DNA of 64,000 bases, taken from positions 124,001 to 188,000 of the forward strand of contig NZ_JAHYSG010000008.1 of the NCBI RefSeq assembly GCF_022095675.1, written 5' to 3'. The notes under the pieces were generated by a model. The model had not been told where the DNA came from, did no database searches, and saw nothing but the letters and a program-made list of their open reading frames with translations. Both the position numbers and the translations under genes were made by a program. The DNA is from Dactylosporangium sp. AC04546. Lineage in GTDB: Bacteria > Actinomycetota > Actinomycetes > Mycobacteriales > Micromonosporaceae. Within the stretch, counting starts at the first letter, position 1. Each line of letters starts with the position of its first letter. Below, in pieces: positions 62,398 to 64,000 of the stretch.

Positions 62398-62594
62398 TGC
62401 TGTTCCAGCAACTGACGACCGCCTGGGAGCGGGTACCGTGGGCGCTCGCGGTGTCCCGCTACCCGTTCCTGGCGTCCTCGGAGGACCTGGACTACGGCGC
62501 GTTCTTCGGCGGTGACCCGGCCCACGTGTTCGTCCACACAGGCGACGACAGGCAGGGGTCAAGCAGCCGATGCGCAGTCGATGTCGGTCGGTAG
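62397..62594 (+). CDS. short ORF, probably truncated third gene of the kinase operon
   Basis: 65 residues. ATG 62397 shares a base with the TPR gene stop, so it is translationally coupled. The first about 50 residues (LTTAWERVPWALAVSRYPFLASSEDLDYGAFFGG) look like normal coding sequence; the last (SSSRCAVDVGR) run antisense into the end of the histidine kinase gene. The break near 62550-62560 looks like a truncation or rearrangement joining two unrelated segments. Function unknown. Confidence 0.6.
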   Translation: MLFQQLTTAWERVPWALAVSRYPFLASSEDLDYGAFFGGDPAHVFVHTGDDRQGSSSRCAVDVGR

Positions 62595-64000
62595 CGTGAC
62601 GAGCAGTGTCGTTCCGCCATCTGCTGGACTTGAGATCCGCAGGCGTCCGCCGAGCGCCTCGACCCGGTCGGCGAGACCCACGAGTCCCGAGCCGCGGGCC
62701 GGTTCGGCGCCACCGACGCCGTCGTCGCGGATCGACAGCGTGAGGACCTCACGGGCCGTGTGATCGTCGACGGTGATGTCGACGTCCACGTCGACCTTGG
62801 AGGCGTGGGCGTGCTTGGCCGCGTTGGTGAGTGCTTCGGACACGACGTAGTAGGCGGCGACCTCGACGCAGCTGGGCAGTCGGCGTTTGGGGCCCGGGTC
62901 GATCGTTGCCGGGACGGGGCTGCGGCGGGCGAGCGTCTTCAGCGCGGGCACGAGACCGCCCTGGGAGAGGACGGCCGGGTGGAGGCCCCGTGAGATCTCC
63001 TGCAGTTCCTTGAACGCGGTGGCCAGGCCTTCGGCCGTCCGGCCGAGCCGCGTCTTGGCCTCGTCGGGGTCGCCCGGCAGCAGCGCCTCGGCCGCGCGGA
63101 GTTCGAGGCCGAGCGACACGAGGCGCTGCTGGACGCCGTCGTGCAGGTCGCGTTCGATCCGGCGGCGGGCCTCGTCGGCGGCCAGGACGATCCGGGTCCG
63201 CGACGTGTTGAGCTCCGCCCGGCCCTCGGCGTTCGCGACCGCGGTGCCGACAAGTTCGGCGAAGTGGGCCAGCCGCTCCTCGGTGTCGGGTGGCGCCGGT
63301 TCGCGCCGGGTCCACAGGACAACGAGTACGCCCCACACGCGGCCCTCGACCACGATCGGTGTGGCGACCGAGGTGTGGAACCCTTCTTGCCGTATCACCT
63401 CGGCAATAAGACCATTGCGGTCGTCGTAGCTGTCCATGCGGGCCGGGCGGGCGTCGCGCAGCACGGGCTCGGCGATGCCGCCTTCGACGGCGAACTGCCG
63501 CCCCAGCAGTGGATCGATGTCGCGTTTGGTGTACTCGGCGATGACGCTGACCATGCCGGGCGCCTCCTCGCGCAGCAGCCTCGTGGCGTCCGCCGCCAGC
63601 AGTGATGCCGTCTCGGCGGCGACCGCGGCGACGACCTCCGCCGGCGGGGCGTCGCGGGCGACGAGCACCGCCACCCGCCGCAGGCTCTCCTGTTCCCTCG
63701 CGAGCTCGCGCAGGGAGTTGGCCAGGGCCTCGCGCTCGGTCGCGGCCTGCAGCAGTATCTCCAGCCGGGGCACCATCCGTTCGCGCAGCCGGCGCAGGCT
63801 CGGCTCCGGCAGGTCGGCGGGGATGAGCAGGGTGCCGGTCCGCGACCCGTACCGCAGCGGGAGTGCCATTTGGCGCTCCTCGGCTGGGACGCTGTCGCGT
63901 TCGATCGCCGTGAACGGCAGCTGCAGCGTTCGGGCAAGGCGGCGGGAAGCCTCCGGCAGCACCGACCGCGGATCGTGGACGCCCAGCATGAGGCGGGCCA
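62559..64000 (-). CDS. GAF sensor histidine kinase, 5' end beyond window
   Basis: At least 476 residues are visible; the frame is open to the edge, so the true start and any N-terminal sensor or membrane region lie outside. GAF domain about 110-255 (VSVIAEYTKRD, FHTSVATPIVVEGRVWGVLVV). HisKA_3 has the phosphoacceptor His in RRIERDLHDGVQQRL. The HATPase has YYVVSEALTNAAKHAHA, LSIRDDGVGG and GSGLVGLADRVEALGG. It matches cytosolic or membrane-linked NarL-system kinases; no response regulator is in view. Its 3' end overlaps the truncated ORF at 62397-62594 by 36 bp. Confidence 0.92.
   Translation of the reverse strand, partial: ARLMLGVHDPRSVLPEASRRLARTLQLPFTAIERDSVPAEERQMALPLRYGSRTGTLLIPADLPEPSLRRLRERMVPRLEILLQAATEREALANSLRELAREQESLRRVAVLVARDAPPAEVVAAVAAETASLLAADATRLLREEAPGMVSVIAEYTKRDIDPLLGRQFAVEGGIAEPVLRDARPARMDSYDDRNGLIAEVIRQEGFHTSVATPIVVEGRVWGVLVVLWTRREPAPPDTEERLAHFAELVGTAVANAEGRAELNTSRTRIVLAADEARRRIERDLHDGVQQRLVSLGLELRAAEALLPGDPDEAKTRLGRTAEGLATAFKELQEISRGLHPAVLSQGGLVPALKTLARRSPVPATIDPGPKRRLPSCVEVAAYYVVSEALTNAAKHAHASKVDVDVDITVDDHTAREVLTLSIRDDGVGGAEPARGSGLVGLADRVEALGGRLRISSPADGGTTLLVTLPTDIDCASAA

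Overview
This window looks like chromosomal DNA from a high-GC Gram-positive actinomycete. The evidence is very high GC with strong third-position bias, frequent GTG starts, ATGA/GTGA translational coupling, many TetR/PadR regulators and short-chain dehydrogenases, an IdeR/DmdR-type iron box, a LAL regulator and an RsbQ/RsbP-like module. A Micromonosporaceae member is my best guess, as inference only. I see no rRNA, tRNA, IS element, phage or CRISPR locus.

Left part (1-12.8 kb): an acyl-CoA catabolic island. On the minus strand lie two adjacent acyl-CoA dehydrogenases (one cut by the window edge) and a branched-chain-amino-acid-type ABC importer: lipoprotein, LivF, a fused LivM-LivG, and LivH. 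Divergent from it run an enoyl-CoA hydratase, an acyl-CoA synthetase, an SDR and a TetR regulator. They are faced by an HSD10-like SDR and a third acyl-CoA dehydrogenase. Between the divergent operons sits an unusual array of about 14 palindromic repeats with a period near 36 bp. The genes suggest uptake, CoA activation and beta-oxidation of an unidentified organic acid.

12.8-28.5 kb: a membrane protein with its PadR regulator, a small operon with a four-fold DivIVA-like motif protein and two related coiled proteins, a flippase-like protein, an MMPL exporter, a two-component system, a zinc alcohol dehydrogenase, a second PadR/membrane pair, an AraC regulator, and a 911-residue LAL regulator. 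A tiny glyoxalase-family relic lies upstream of the AraC gene.

28.5-50.9 kb: mixed accessory and housekeeping genes. They include a decayed DUF1996 gene, phosphoketolase, an ECF sigma factor with a membrane partner, an Acg-like nitroreductase, a glycosyltransferase overlapping a probable bacterial HPF1 homologue, GntR/GNAT and CGNR regulators, an iron-box-controlled FhuF-like protein, several SDRs, and a TetR/SDR pair sharing three operator palindromes.

50.9-64 kb: an RsbQ-like hydrolase, a PAS-GAF-PP2C-HATPase protein and a STAS protein form a partner-switching operon. Next come a TetR, a saccharopine-dehydrogenase-like protein and NhaA. Divergent from nhaA is a Ser/Thr kinase carrying two WD40 propellers, followed by a zinc-ribbon/TPR protein and a short probably truncated ORF. 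A sensor histidine kinase runs off the right edge.

The only gene-free stretch above 300 bp is 6445-7130, which holds the livH promoter and the repeat array.
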